The position numbers and the translations under genes are program-made. Shown in pieces: positions 7,163 to 14,157 of a stretch of 22,607 bases of DNA (position 1 is its first letter; each line of letters opens with the position of its first letter). Source of the stretch: a virus; the IMG/VR virus record IMGVR_UViG_3300021962_005905, positions 1-22,607 of that record, one strand, 5' to 3'. The notes under the pieces are model-generated. The model did not search any database and was not told the DNA's origin. It was given only the letters and a program-made list of their open reading frames with translations.

Positions 7163-8720
7163 TGTAACTTACTTTATACCTCAATGTATCCGGAACGAGA
7201 TCGGCTGATGGACTCTTATAATCGACGATCATAGTTTCATTGCCGGGGATTACTGTGCTATTAGAAACCAAACGAACAGAAAATTCTACGGTTTCTGGTC
7301 TAGCATCACCGCAGGTACTGCTGTAACTGTCAGTGATTATTGGTGATGTGAGACCGTCTCCTACAATTATATCTAATTGTCCTGATCGAGCAGAACCATT
7401 AGTAAAAGTGATTGTGTAATCAAGTGTTGTATGGGAATTCAGTGATGAAAATATAATCAACGGAATAGGACCAAACGACACATATAAATTTTGACTTATT
7501 TCATCTGTAATGGTTACTCTGCTACCATTAACTACTTCAGAAACTGCTGATCGATCATCGTCTACAGCGATCGTGGTATAGGCAGCAGCATGTCTGTCAA
7601 ATGAGCAGTCTAAAACATTATTATTGCCAATTTGGCCGAACATAATGATATTATCCGATGGTTCTGAAGGTGTAGCATCGCCGTTACCGCATTTGCGGAA
7701 ACGACTTCTCGTTATCTTTACACTAGACCCGAAATCTGCTTTAAAGGCATATTCGGCGATCTCATTAAAAAAACAGTCATCTATGTACCAGTCGTTGGAT
7801 TGATCTTCAACACCATTAAGTTCTATCGCCGCTCTTAATAATCTAAATTCGCAGGCCATGAAATTAATATTACTTCTTAGAGCATCTACTTGATCGAATT
7901 GTAATGCTCTATAACTCTTTTCAAACTTACAATTTTTAAAAGTAATGCTATCGACTACTGTTCCTATATTCTCAGTGTTAGAAGCATATACCATAGGATC
8001 CGTAGCAATGGCGTTAGCAGCGTCAGTTAATGTTTGTATAGTTCCTTGAAAAGTACATCTTTCAAATAGTCCATCTTTAAGACCAGTTAGATCAAAATGA
8101 CCTGTGGTAAATCTAAATGAAATCTGTTTGAAAATAATATCGTGTGGTCGGTTAGTTGATAACCAACTTGCTGGCAATGCTCCGTCGGTGGTTGTGAGTG
8201 TTAGCTCAGTATCTTCAACGATGATAACAGCACCAACCTGTGATTCACCAATCATTGTTGTATATGATGGTATCGCTAACGGAGTAGCGATTCTATAGTG
8301 TCCGGTCGGGACAAATAGTTCTTTGCGGAACTCAGCATCCGTGTTTCTAAATAGCTCGTTCAGTGCGTTTTGGAAAGCTTCTGTATCATCAACGATACCG
8401 TTGCCTACAGCACCAAAGTCTTTGACGTTAACACGGTCATCGAGCTTGCTCTGTAGAGTTCTAAAAACTGATTTTGTAATGCTAGGTTCATTACGTGCGA
8501 ATCGATAAGATTCGATAAGATCTAAAAGGTTATCCTGTTCTGTAAGGATCTTAGTATTTCCTACAGCAGGAGCACCTTCTGATACACTACCGTTACCGAT
8601 GAATAATTCTTGAGTGTCGACGGCCCATGCTATTTCACCGCCTGATAGTTGCGGAATGCCGGATTCGCCGTTTTTGCGACCTCGTCTAACTTGGATTTTG
8701 CTAATCTGTACGACAGCCAT
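7155..8720 (-). CDS. tail spike/fibre with Mtd-N-like and pectate-lyase-like beta-helix domains
   Basis: This 521-residue protein begins with a module like the N-terminal domain of phage major tropism determinants (about 5-60): QVRRG, LSGGEIAWAVDTQELFIGNG. A linker leads to a Pectate_lyase_3-type opening at 97-120 (VNVKDFGAVGNGIVDDTEAF), the entry of right-handed parallel beta-helix tail spikes. The middle (about 130-380) is rich in short beta rungs with Asn, Asp and Cys. The last 130 residues look like a separate beta-sandwich. The likely role is receptor binding or polysaccharide cleavage; catalytic residues cannot be identified by eye. AAGGGAAAA lies upstream of the ATG, behind a late promoter motif at 8744-8751. 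Confidence 0.85.
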   Translation of the reverse strand: MAVVQISKIQVRRGRKNGESGIPQLSGGEIAWAVDTQELFIGNGSVSEGAPAVGNTKILTEQDNLLDLIESYRFARNEPSITKSVFRTLQSKLDDRVNVKDFGAVGNGIVDDTEAFQNALNELFRNTDAEFRKELFVPTGHYRIATPLAIPSYTTMIGESQVGAVIIVEDTELTLTTTDGALPASWLSTNRPHDIIFKQISFRFTTGHFDLTGLKDGLFERCTFQGTIQTLTDAANAIATDPMVYASNTENIGTVVDSITFKNCKFEKSYRALQFDQVDALRSNINFMACEFRLLRAAIELNGVEDQSNDWYIDDCFFNEIAEYAFKADFGSSVKITRSRFRKCGNGDATPSEPSDNIIMFGQIGNNNVLDCSFDRHAAAYTTIAVDDDRSAVSEVVNGSRVTITDEISQNLYVSFGPIPLIIFSSLNSHTTLDYTITFTNGSARSGQLDIIVGDGLTSPIITDSYSSTCGDARPETVEFSVRLVSNSTVIPGNETMIVDYKSPSADLVPDTLRYKVSYSV

Positions 8721-8743
8721 AGATGATTTTCCCTTATATAGGA

Positions 8744-8751
8744 TATTTATC
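8744..8751 (-). promoter_or_regulatory. T4-type late promoter-like motif GATAAATA
   Basis: The minus strand reads GATAAATATCC, one mismatch from TATAAATA, 24 nt before the tail-spike ATG. The TAA within it is the stop codon of the upstream exonuclease gene. Confidence 0.55.
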
Positions 8752-9454
8752 TATTAGCAGCGTAGTATTCTTCTACCTTACCCAACCAGAGGTCTTGATA
8801 TTTGTTAAAATCGCTGGGCCATAGATCAAACTGCTGATATTCGCAGGCTCTAGAACACATAAAAACATGTCCTTCGCGAATGTCAGTGCCGTAGACTTCA
8901 TTATGTGCTAATATATAAGCTACTAGCTGTATCTTGTAATCTTCTACCCATTCTTCTTTTTTAGGCTTATTGGTCTGCTTGTAGTCACAGACGCTAGGAT
9001 TGCCTTTGTAAACTGCTACTAGATCAGTGGTTCCGGAATACAAACCCGGAAAGTATAAACTCTGTTCCATAGCCCATACTTCGTTAACATCAGCAAGACC
9101 TTTTAGAATGATCTGATCTGCCATAGCATTGGCCTGTACATGTACAGGGGCGTTGCCTGGTTGTCTTTTCAGGCCGGCTATGAACCGTTCTAAGTTACTG
9201 TGCATTGCTGTGCCTACGCCAGCAGCTTCTGTAGTGATCTCTTTAGCTTTCTGTTCACCTACTCGTTTCTTCCATTCATTAAGTGCTGTCATGTCTTTAG
9301 TCGCACTAAGAATAGTTGTTACGCTAGGAAGACTTTCACCGTCAGGAGTCAGATAAACTCTTTTTTTCGTGACAGGATCATTGATCTGTTGACAGTTCTT
9401 GTATTGGAACTTTTCTACGAATGGGGGTGGATTGATGTTTTCGATTAGATTCAT
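8747..9454 (-). CDS. PD-(D/E)XK exonuclease (RecB/Cas4/MGME1-like)
   Basis: This 235-residue protein shows the PD-(D/E)XK nuclease core in order: GTAMHSNLERF with H85, E130 in MEQSLYF, D144 in SGTTDLVAVYK, D157-x-K159 in CDYKQTNK, and a Q176-x3-Y180 helix (QLVAYILAH). This arrangement is shared by RecB-family, Cas4 and MGME1-type nucleases, which cut single-stranded DNA ends using Mg2+ or Mn2+. Homologues in T4-like aquatic phages are annotated as exonucleases. It lacks the four-cysteine Fe-S cluster pattern of Cas4. A role in recombination, replication or host DNA breakdown is likely. Unlike its neighbours it has an early-type promoter and no Shine-Dalgarno sequence before the ATG, so its message may be leaderless. 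Confidence 0.88.
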   Translation of the reverse strand: MNLIENINPPPFVEKFQYKNCQQINDPVTKKRVYLTPDGESLPSVTTILSATKDMTALNEWKKRVGEQKAKEITTEAAGVGTAMHSNLERFIAGLKRQPGNAPVHVQANAMADQIILKGLADVNEVWAMEQSLYFPGLYSGTTDLVAVYKGNPSVCDYKQTNKPKKEEWVEDYKIQLVAYILAHNEVYGTDIREGHVFMCSRACEYQQFDLWPSDFNKYQDLWLGKVEEYYAANR

Positions 9455-9460
9455 TTAGCA

Positions 9461-9488
9461 ATTATAACAGATATTTGATGAAAATCAA
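9461..9488 (-). promoter_or_regulatory. early sigma70-type promoter with overlapping inverted repeat
   Basis: The minus strand reads TTGATT (9483-9488), a 16-nt spacer and a perfect TATAAT (9461-9466). The expected start is about 7 nt on, at or next to the A of the exonuclease ATG (9454). A 7-bp inverted repeat, ATTTGAT/ATCAAAT with a 4-nt loop (9473-9490), covers the -35 and half the spacer and could be an operator. Confidence 0.65.
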
Positions 9489-9862
9489 ATAGCCGCTTTT
9501 GCCAATTGTTTAGGTGCTGCGGAAGCGGCTGCTTGATTAACCTTCTCTTTAGATTTATCAATATCTGAGCCAGGCTCTTCCTTTTCTTGGCTTACGCCAG
9601 GAACTTTGAGATTAACTCCAGATGGATCAAAGTTTCTAACCAATCCTTTGACCATAGGATATTTGTCGTAGATTTTAGCAAAGGTAGATTGATTTAACTT
9701 AAGACCTTTTAGTTCAGGAAGTTGATTTAGGAATGCCCAGTTATAATTAGCAGCTTGGCCTTTACTAGCGGAGCGACCAATGAGGTTGTCTAACGCTAAT
9801 TTTATCCTAACTGCGTATTCGTGTCCTGGATCGGAAGTATCGTCGAATTCATAAAGTCTCAT
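9485..9862 (-). CDS. unrecognised small protein with charged Ala/Lys-rich tail
   Basis: I do not recognise this 125-residue protein. The ATG at 9862 overlaps the stop of the gene before it (TGATG); an upstream TTG would add one residue and is less likely. Residues 1-8 (MRLYEFDD) resemble the short M-[RK]-x-x-EF openings seen in several neighbouring genes, but without an (I/L)-x-E site. The middle part (about 12-80) looks like a compact helical domain. The last 35 residues are a low-complexity tail rich in Glu, Lys, Ala and Gln. It is the third gene of a coupled trio (11168 to 9485), so a function shared with those proteins is likely. Confidence 0.7.
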   Translation of the reverse strand: MRLYEFDDTSDPGHEYAVRIKLALDNLIGRSASKGQAANYNWAFLNQLPELKGLKLNQSTFAKIYDKYPMVKGLVRNFDPSGVNLKVPGVSQEKEEPGSDIDKSKEKVNQAAASAAPKQLAKAAI

Positions 9863-10350
9863 CAAACACCTGCTGACTGTTTTATACCAGCGAGAGCAGT
9901 TTCTAAATCTTTGATACGATTTACCATATCCTGCTGAGATTTAACTGCCAATTGTTGTTGCTGTTGCTGTTGCTTCTGTTGCTGTGGAGTTATTTGTTGT
10001 TGATCTTGTTCTTGATCATTGCCACCTTGAGTAGCGGAACCGAATCCTTTTACTGCTCCGCCTACTGCTTGTCCTGCTAGGTTACCTACACCTCTGGCAG
10101 TGGCCTGGGCACCTTTGGCTAAGGCTCTACCTACTACAGGTGCTGCTTTGGCAACACCTTGACCAACTGCTTTGGTGGCCTGAACAGCACCTCGACCTAT
10201 AGCAGAGGCAGCGGCACCAGCCCCACGTAAAGCAGCACTGCCGGCCATTGCGGCACCGCGAGCTAAAACACCTGCTCCAGCAGCAAGAGCCGGAAGAATT
10301 TCATCCAGCTTCTCTGCTTCTTGCTCTGATATAAATTCGTCGAGTTTCAT
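9862..10350 (-). CDS. Ala/Gly-rich cationic protein with poly-Gln tract; candidate internal head protein
   Basis: This 162-residue protein opens with MKLDEFISE, close to the T4 internal-protein capsid-targeting sequence, with an (I)-x-E site after residue 9. Residues 18-110 are a long run of Ala and Gly with regularly spaced Arg and Lys, typical of cationic amphipathic or flexible helices. A Gln-rich stretch follows (about 114-136), containing a run of seven Gln, and then a short coiled-coil-like end (MVNRIKDLETALAGI). There is no signal peptide. The start is coupled to the upstream gene by TAATG. DNA-binding or membrane-active roles after ejection are both conceivable; neither is proven. No family was recognised. 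Confidence 0.7.
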   Translation of the reverse strand: MKLDEFISEQEAEKLDEILPALAAGAGVLARGAAMAGSAALRGAGAAASAIGRGAVQATKAVGQGVAKAAPVVGRALAKGAQATARGVGNLAGQAVGGAVKGFGSATQGGNDQEQDQQQITPQQQKQQQQQQQLAVKSQQDMVNRIKDLETALAGIKQSAGV

Positions 10351-11168
10351 TAACCTGCTAGAACTTTCAATAGTTGATTTTGTCTTTCAATGCTTTCACG
10401 TTTAGCACGACCCGCTTCTTCTGGTCCGCCTGCTGCTGGCTCTGCCGCAGCAAAATCATCTTCGGCTGGCATTGGTTCTCCGGCATTCAATTCGTCTGGG
10501 GCAGCTGGTTCAGCACCCATATCTGCCATTGGGTCAGCACCCATGTCTGCCTCAGGTTCAGCACCTAGCATGTCTGCGGGCTGTTCGTCACCTGATAGCA
10601 CACGCACACCTGAACTTAATGCTTCACGTGTGGTCTTTAGGGTTTCAAGTGCTGCCTGGATAGCAGGAGCTACTTGGCTGACGAATGCCTTAGCCTGCTC
10701 TTGTCCCATCTCGTCACGGATAACATCGCCTAATTCTAGTAGTTGATCGTTTTCCATCTGTGCTAGGTCTTCAATCCAACGACCAACACGGTCGACCATT
10801 GATTTAGCAGTAACTACCGCACTGGCTTTGTCGGTAGCACTTTCTTTAACTTGAGTGTTCATTTCTTCTCCTGATTGGGTTTCTAGATTTCCTTCTGGGC
10901 TTTCCATAGCAACTTCCTCACGCTGCGAGATTTCTGAATTGATAGCATCTAGCATCCATTGAGCACGTGAATAATCTTCGTTCTCTACAGTCTCATTGAA
11001 ACCGGAACTCTGCTTGAATTGATAAAGCTGTGTTCTTAGTCTATTGCGTGAATCTTCTAGTTGATCTAGTGAATAGTTTTCTAGGCTGATTCGCTGTCCG
11101 AAAGTTTTTTCGAAAGTTTCGTTGAGTTTTTTAGAGTCAGCTTTTTTAAAAATGTCTGTTGTTTTCAT
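10350..11168 (-). CDS. acidic helical protein, possible scaffold or head-core protein
   Basis: This 272-residue protein is acidic and largely helical. The first 90 residues contain an ENYSLDQLEDSRNRLRTQL coiled-coil-like segment that I associate with conserved aquatic T4-like phage proteins of unknown role. A second helical region spans about 105-190. Residues about 195-250 are a low-complexity Ala/Glu/Asp/Pro/Met stretch with repeats of the form ADMGA-EP. The N-terminus offers an (L)-x-E site at residues 15-17. Composition and high charge resemble prohead core or scaffolding proteins, but the major capsid, portal and protease genes are not in view, so this remains a guess. A late-promoter-like motif lies at 11193-11200. 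Confidence 0.65.
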   Translation of the reverse strand: MKTTDIFKKADSKKLNETFEKTFGQRISLENYSLDQLEDSRNRLRTQLYQFKQSSGFNETVENEDYSRAQWMLDAINSEISQREEVAMESPEGNLETQSGEEMNTQVKESATDKASAVVTAKSMVDRVGRWIEDLAQMENDQLLELGDVIRDEMGQEQAKAFVSQVAPAIQAALETLKTTREALSSGVRVLSGDEQPADMLGAEPEADMGADPMADMGAEPAAPDELNAGEPMPAEDDFAAAEPAAGGPEEAGRAKRESIERQNQLLKVLAG

Positions 11169-11192
11169 ATTGGCCCATCCAGGATTATCATA

Positions 11193-11200
11193 TATTTATT
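11193..11200 (-). promoter_or_regulatory. T4-type late promoter-like motif AATAAATA
   Basis: The minus strand reads TAATAAATATATG, one mismatch from TATAAATA, 25 nt before the ATG at 11168 and directly after the stop of the preceding gene. It should drive the three-gene unit 11168-9485. Confidence 0.5.
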
Positions 11201-11202
11201 AC

Positions 11203-11649
11203 TTATCCTGCCAAACTAAGGGCTTGTTTTTTCCAGTATTCGGCAGAGGATTTAGCATAGCCTAATCGGGCTAGATACATGTCGATACGGAACTGATCCT
11301 GCTCTTTGTGTGCTTTTGCTAAACGCTCTTTGAACATCTGATATTCTGCTAGGGCAGATCCAAATTTATTGTCTAACAATATCAGCTGATCTATCTTTTG
11401 CTGATATCTAAATTCGTCAATGGCTGTTAGATTAGCTACCTTAACTGCGACTTTGTTTAGCGATACATTAGGATAAATTAAGCGGTCCCTAAGATAGATG
11501 TTTTTAAGAGCACCCACACTTTCTATCAGCACAGGGCCAACAAGAATTCCCCTTTCTGTTTTCTTGGGTATGACTAGTTCTTGTTGTGTTAATTTCTTAT
11601 TAACTTTGGCAATGACTGTATCAAGTCGTTGCTGTATATTTTTGGTCAT
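11203..11649 (-). CDS. unrecognised helical, basic protein
   Basis: I do not recognise this 148-residue protein. It is Lys-rich and mainly helical: a basic N-terminus (residues 1-30), a short beta-like segment (ILVGPVLIESVGALKNIYL), then two long helices (about 75-145) resembling a coiled-coil hairpin. There is no membrane segment. The start is unusual. The ATG at 11649 directly follows the T-run of a terminator-like hairpin, and the only plausible Shine-Dalgarno (AAGGAA) lies in the 5' arm of that hairpin. Translation would therefore depend on readthrough and hairpin opening, or the gene is expressed weakly. Confidence 0.65.
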   Translation of the reverse strand: MTKNIQQRLDTVIAKVNKKLTQQELVIPKKTERGILVGPVLIESVGALKNIYLRDRLIYPNVSLNKVAVKVANLTAIDEFRYQQKIDQLILLDNKFGSALAEYQMFKERLAKAHKEQDQFRIDMYLARLGYAKSSAEYWKKQALSLAG

Positions 11650-11673
11650 AAAAAAAGGAACCTATGGTTCCTT
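11650..11673 (-). terminator. intrinsic terminator overlapping the next gene's ribosome-binding region
   Basis: The minus strand forms an 8-bp stem AAGGAACC/GGTTCCTT around ATA, followed by five more T residues. The run ends exactly at the ATG of the gene at 11649. It closes the short unit encoding the coiled-coil membrane protein at 11691-12011. Confidence 0.75.
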
Positions 11674-11690
11674 ATTTAAGTGTTGCTTTT

Positions 11691-12011
11691 TTACAGTCCA
11701 AAGAACTTGAGTATCAACGGAAGTGATAAATTTCCACTCCATCCTAGTCCTGCTACGAACGCTGCTCCTATAGCACCATAGAGCATCATCTTATCTTTGC
11801 TCTTTTCTACTGCGGCTACTTTACCTGCGAGTTCGTTGTGTTGAGCTGTCGATTCTGATCTCATCACAGCCAGTGTTTCAGTGAGTGTATCTCTGGTGCG
11901 ATCTAGACAATCATGCATGTCTTTTACATCAACTTTTAAGTGATCAATCTTTTCATCTATGTGCTGTACCTTAGTTTCAAGCACACCTACTCGTTCTGCT
12001 ACTGCGGCCAT
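11691..12011 (-). CDS. coiled-coil protein with C-terminal membrane anchor (XhlA-like)
   Basis: This protein has 106 residues from the ATG at 12011, which has AGGAGA about 9 nt upstream; an in-frame upstream ATG at 12056 lacks such a site. Residues 1-75 form a long heptad coiled coil (VGVLETKVQHIDEKIDHLKV and onward), and residues about 78-100 form one hydrophobic segment (MLYGAIGAAFVAGLGW). This layout matches hemolysin XhlA-type phage proteins, which work with holins, but it also fits other small tail-anchored proteins. It has its own late-promoter-like motif (12097-12104) and terminator, so it forms a one-gene unit. No lysozyme gene is visible nearby. Confidence 0.7.
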   Translation of the reverse strand: MAAVAERVGVLETKVQHIDEKIDHLKVDVKDMHDCLDRTRDTLTETLAVMRSESTAQHNELAGKVAAVEKSKDKMMLYGAIGAAFVAGLGWSGNLSLPLILKFFGL

Positions 12012-12096
12012 TTTAGGCTGTCTCCTGTATGTTAAGTCAAGGTCCGCTCCGGACATGTGCCTAAGTTAGAAAGCCTAATTGTTTGCCTGTATCTAG

Positions 12097-12104
12097 TATT
12101 TATC
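12097..12104 (-). promoter_or_regulatory. T4-type late promoter-like motif GATAAATA
   Basis: The minus strand reads GATAAATACTAG, one mismatch from TATAAATA, just after the stop of the gene at 12108. It precedes the coiled-coil membrane protein gene. Confidence 0.55.
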
Positions 12105-12107
12105 CAA

Positions 12108-12503
12108 TCAATCCAATTTTTGAATTACGGTGTTGAATTTTTCACCTTTTGTTTTAAAAACAGCGATATCAAAGTTCGCTGTATTATTTAGCCCATCTAT
12201 TATAGGAACGCCATCGAGATCATTGATCAGATGCCATACTGGATCAGTACCATCTAAAAAACTGTCTTCTCTTTCTGGTTCAAATTCATAGGTCCAGTAT
12301 CGAGCACGGCCTTTGAATGGTTCAGGTAATCTGCCCTCGTCTACTTTAGGATCAAAGTCTGTGGCCACATTGGCTCTGAGACCAATAACCTGCATGACTG
12401 CGTTAAAATTGCTCTGCTGACCATGTTTGAGTTCATCAGTGTCGGCTCTAGAAGGTCTACTGCGAGTGATGTCTACTAATGTGGTTATTCGGTATCGGTT
12501 CAT
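12108..12503 (-). CDS. conserved phage protein of unknown function
   Basis: I recognise the overall look of this 131-residue protein as a small conserved protein of aquatic T4-like phages, but no function. It opens with MNRYRITTLVDITRSRPSR and continues with a beta/alpha pattern containing several aromatic residues (ARYWTYEFEPER), then a final beta part (NFDIAVFKTKG). There is no signal peptide or membrane helix, and it appears to be a compact globular domain. It lies between two single-gene late units. A CGTAAATA motif 11 nt before the ATG could be its promoter, though the leader would then be very short. Confidence 0.7.
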   Translation of the reverse strand: MNRYRITTLVDITRSRPSRADTDELKHGQQSNFNAVMQVIGLRANVATDFDPKVDEGRLPEPFKGRARYWTYEFEPEREDSFLDGTDPVWHLINDLDGVPIIDGLNNTANFDIAVFKTKGEKFNTVIQKLD

Positions 12504-12513
12504 AATCTGCTAT

Positions 12514-12521
12514 TATTTACG
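12514..12521 (-). promoter_or_regulatory. weak late promoter-like motif CGTAAATA
   Basis: The minus strand reads CGTAAATAATAG, two mismatches from TATAAATA, 11 nt upstream of the ATG at 12503 and just downstream of a strong terminator. Its position supports a role, although the match is weaker than the others. Confidence 0.35.
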
Positions 12522-12526
12522 CAGAT

Positions 12527-12552
12527 AAAAAAAGGCCGGAATAAATCCGGCC
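12527..12552 (-). terminator. strong intrinsic terminator
   Basis: The minus strand forms a perfect 7-bp G+C-rich stem GGCCGGA/TCCGGCC with a 5-nt loop, followed by seven T residues. It closes the one-gene unit 12576-12941. Confidence 0.9.
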
Positions 12553-12575
12553 CTACTTCCCATCCCTAGGAAATA

Positions 12576-12941
12576 TTATAGTGCTGGTTTGAATACTGCT
12601 TCAACAGTTACGGTAGCACCAGTTCCTGCTGCTGCGTCTGTAGTGTTAAATGTACCGCCAGAACCTTGTACACGGAAGAATACAACGTCAGTTGTTCCGC
12701 TTACAAAAGCTGAACCGTCTGCTGTACCAAAACCTGCTACAGTGAATGCATCACCTTGACCAGAAATCAAAGAACCACCTGAACCGCCTGGTAAAGTGAT
12801 AGCATTGTAGATTGCTTTTAGGTTAGCATCGGTCATGTCAGTTAGAGCTACTTTAACGATGAGCTCGTGACCTGCGTCTGATTGGCTAATTACGTGTTTG
12901 TTGAAATTAGCTGCTACTGTTGTGCTTGTTAGATCTGCCAT
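12576..12941 (-). CDS. small beta-rich, Gly/Ala/Thr-rich protein; candidate virion or decoration protein
   Basis: This protein has 121 residues from the ATG at 12941, preceded by AAGGAGAAAATC; a longer frame to 12989 has no ribosome site. The sequence is rich in Gly, Ala, Thr and Val and in predicted beta strands, with no Cys or Trp. Segments such as AFTVAGFGTADGSAF, TDVVFFRVQGSGG and TVTVEAVFKPAL suggest a compact beta-sandwich. A perfect TATAAATA upstream, an excellent ribosome site and a strong terminator indicate a highly expressed late gene. That fits a capsid decoration or other high-copy virion protein. I do not recognise a family, and the structural role is inferred. Confidence 0.75.
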   Translation of the reverse strand: MADLTSTTVAANFNKHVISQSDAGHELIVKVALTDMTDANLKAIYNAITLPGGSGGSLISGQGDAFTVAGFGTADGSAFVSGTTDVVFFRVQGSGGTFNTTDAAAGTGATVTVEAVFKPAL

Positions 12942-12991
12942 GATTTTCTCCTTATCTCGTAAATCGTGATCCCGCTCCGGGATCGGCATAG

Positions 12992-12999
12992 TATTTATA
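12992..12999 (-). promoter_or_regulatory. T4-type late promoter motif TATAAATA
   Basis: The minus strand has a perfect TATAAATA followed by CTATG, 51 nt before the ATG at 12941. With the terminator at 12527-12552 it defines a monocistronic late unit. Confidence 0.7.
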
Positions 13000-13023
13000 T
13001 TGGTTCGGAGAAATCAGCTGATA

Positions 13024-14157
13024 TCAGCGTGTTTTGGCACGATTTGCCGCAGTGAAGTGTAGTCTACGTACTAGTTTTGTCTTGCCGCCTTTGACATATC
13101 CTTCACCACCGGGTTGGCCATTGATACTGGCCTTAACATCAGACTGCTGTTGATCCAGCTGGCTAACGATGTCATCTTTAAGTGCCATCAATTGTTCTAT
13201 AACAGCAAACACGGCTTCAAAAGCACCGGCATGTGATTTGATGTATCCCTGTATTTTAGCCTTCTTCGGAGCACTAACTTTGGGATCGCTGTTGACCCAA
13301 TTTAGGAAACGTTTGTTTAGTTGAGAAAAGCTGCCTGTTTCTGTTTGTTCATTGACAAAGCGATAGAGTAAATTTTTAAAGTCACCCATTTTGTCAGCGG
13401 CCAGTTGATTGTCGTCTAACAGCTTATCAATCTCACCGGCACGGCCCGCAACATATTGTCGTAGAGATTTAAACTTGGCAGTATCTATGGTCGGCAGTTC
13501 GTTGGCTACCACTGGGGGTAATATCAGCACAGGTCCCTGTTGTTTGATGCCTTTTATAGGAAAACTTATTCCTGTAGAGTTACCTTCAAAATCTACATAC
13601 TTGTGTACCACTACACCGCTCTGGCTGCGAGCTATCTGCTGTCCTACAGATGAATCTGCTGGAATATTATAAGTTACTGTGTTAGGTGTAAAGACAAAAT
13701 CATTGTTTTTATCCTTAGGTGGTATTGTGTAGTAAAGCAAATCGCCTTTGAGATACCCACGGAAATTAGGTTCGACCATTTGAGCGAAATTGTTCCATAT
13801 ACCTTTCATAGAACTGGCAAACTGTTTACGTTGATCATTGACTTCTTTGCCTCTATTCAAGACCATGCTTTCTAAATCATCAGCACTGGTAACTTTTCCT
13901 TGATAACCTTTAGCACTAAATCCTGCTATGTCAGTTAACACAAATTCCCCGGCTTCGTTGCGTCCAAAAAAGATAGCCGGGCTTCCATCCCACTTGACTG
14001 TGACATCTTCGACGCTGTTAGCCATTGACTCTAGTTCGTCTAGAGATTCAAGGGCACCTTTAGATCCATCGATCACTATACGATCTTCAGGATGTGGCAT
14101 CTCACGCCCTACTTTGGGCTTGTTGTCACTTTCGATTAAAAATTCAAATGCTCTCAT
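13024..14157 (-). CDS. KWDG ligase-like nucleotidyltransferase (DUF6267-like), candidate head-internal protein
   Basis: This 377-residue protein contains VTVKWDGSPAIFFGR at residues 52-66. K55-W-D-G has the form of motif I (KxDG) of ATP-dependent DNA/RNA ligases, where the lysine takes the AMP. Later stretches could be motif III- and IV-like: GYLKGDLLYYT (134-144) and SGVVVHKYVDF (180-190). Similar KWDG-PA proteins occur in cyanophages (DUF6267, from memory). The N-terminus MRAFEFLIE carries an (L)-x-E site after residue 9, as in capsid-targeting sequences. The ATG overlaps the stop of the nucleotidyltransferase-like gene upstream (ATGA). Activity is inferred; an inactive ligase-like fold is possible. 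Confidence 0.65.
   Translation of the reverse strand: MRAFEFLIESDNKPKVGREMPHPEDRIVIDGSKGALESLDELESMANSVEDVTVKWDGSPAIFFGRNEAGEFVLTDIAGFSAKGYQGKVTSADDLESMVLNRGKEVNDQRKQFASSMKGIWNNFAQMVEPNFRGYLKGDLLYYTIPPKDKNNDFVFTPNTVTYNIPADSSVGQQIARSQSGVVVHKYVDFEGNSTGISFPIKGIKQQGPVLILPPVVANELPTIDTAKFKSLRQYVAGRAGEIDKLLDDNQLAADKMGDFKNLLYRFVNEQTETGSFSQLNKRFLNWVNSDPKVSAPKKAKIQGYIKSHAGAFEAVFAVIEQLMALKDDIVSQLDQQQSDVKASINGQPGGEGYVKGGKTKLVRRLHFTAANRAKTR

Noticed and set aside
9455-9490. Terminator at the ATTTGAT inverted repeat
   Set aside because: The stem is A+T-rich with no T-run on the minus strand, and it overlaps the -35 of a good promoter.
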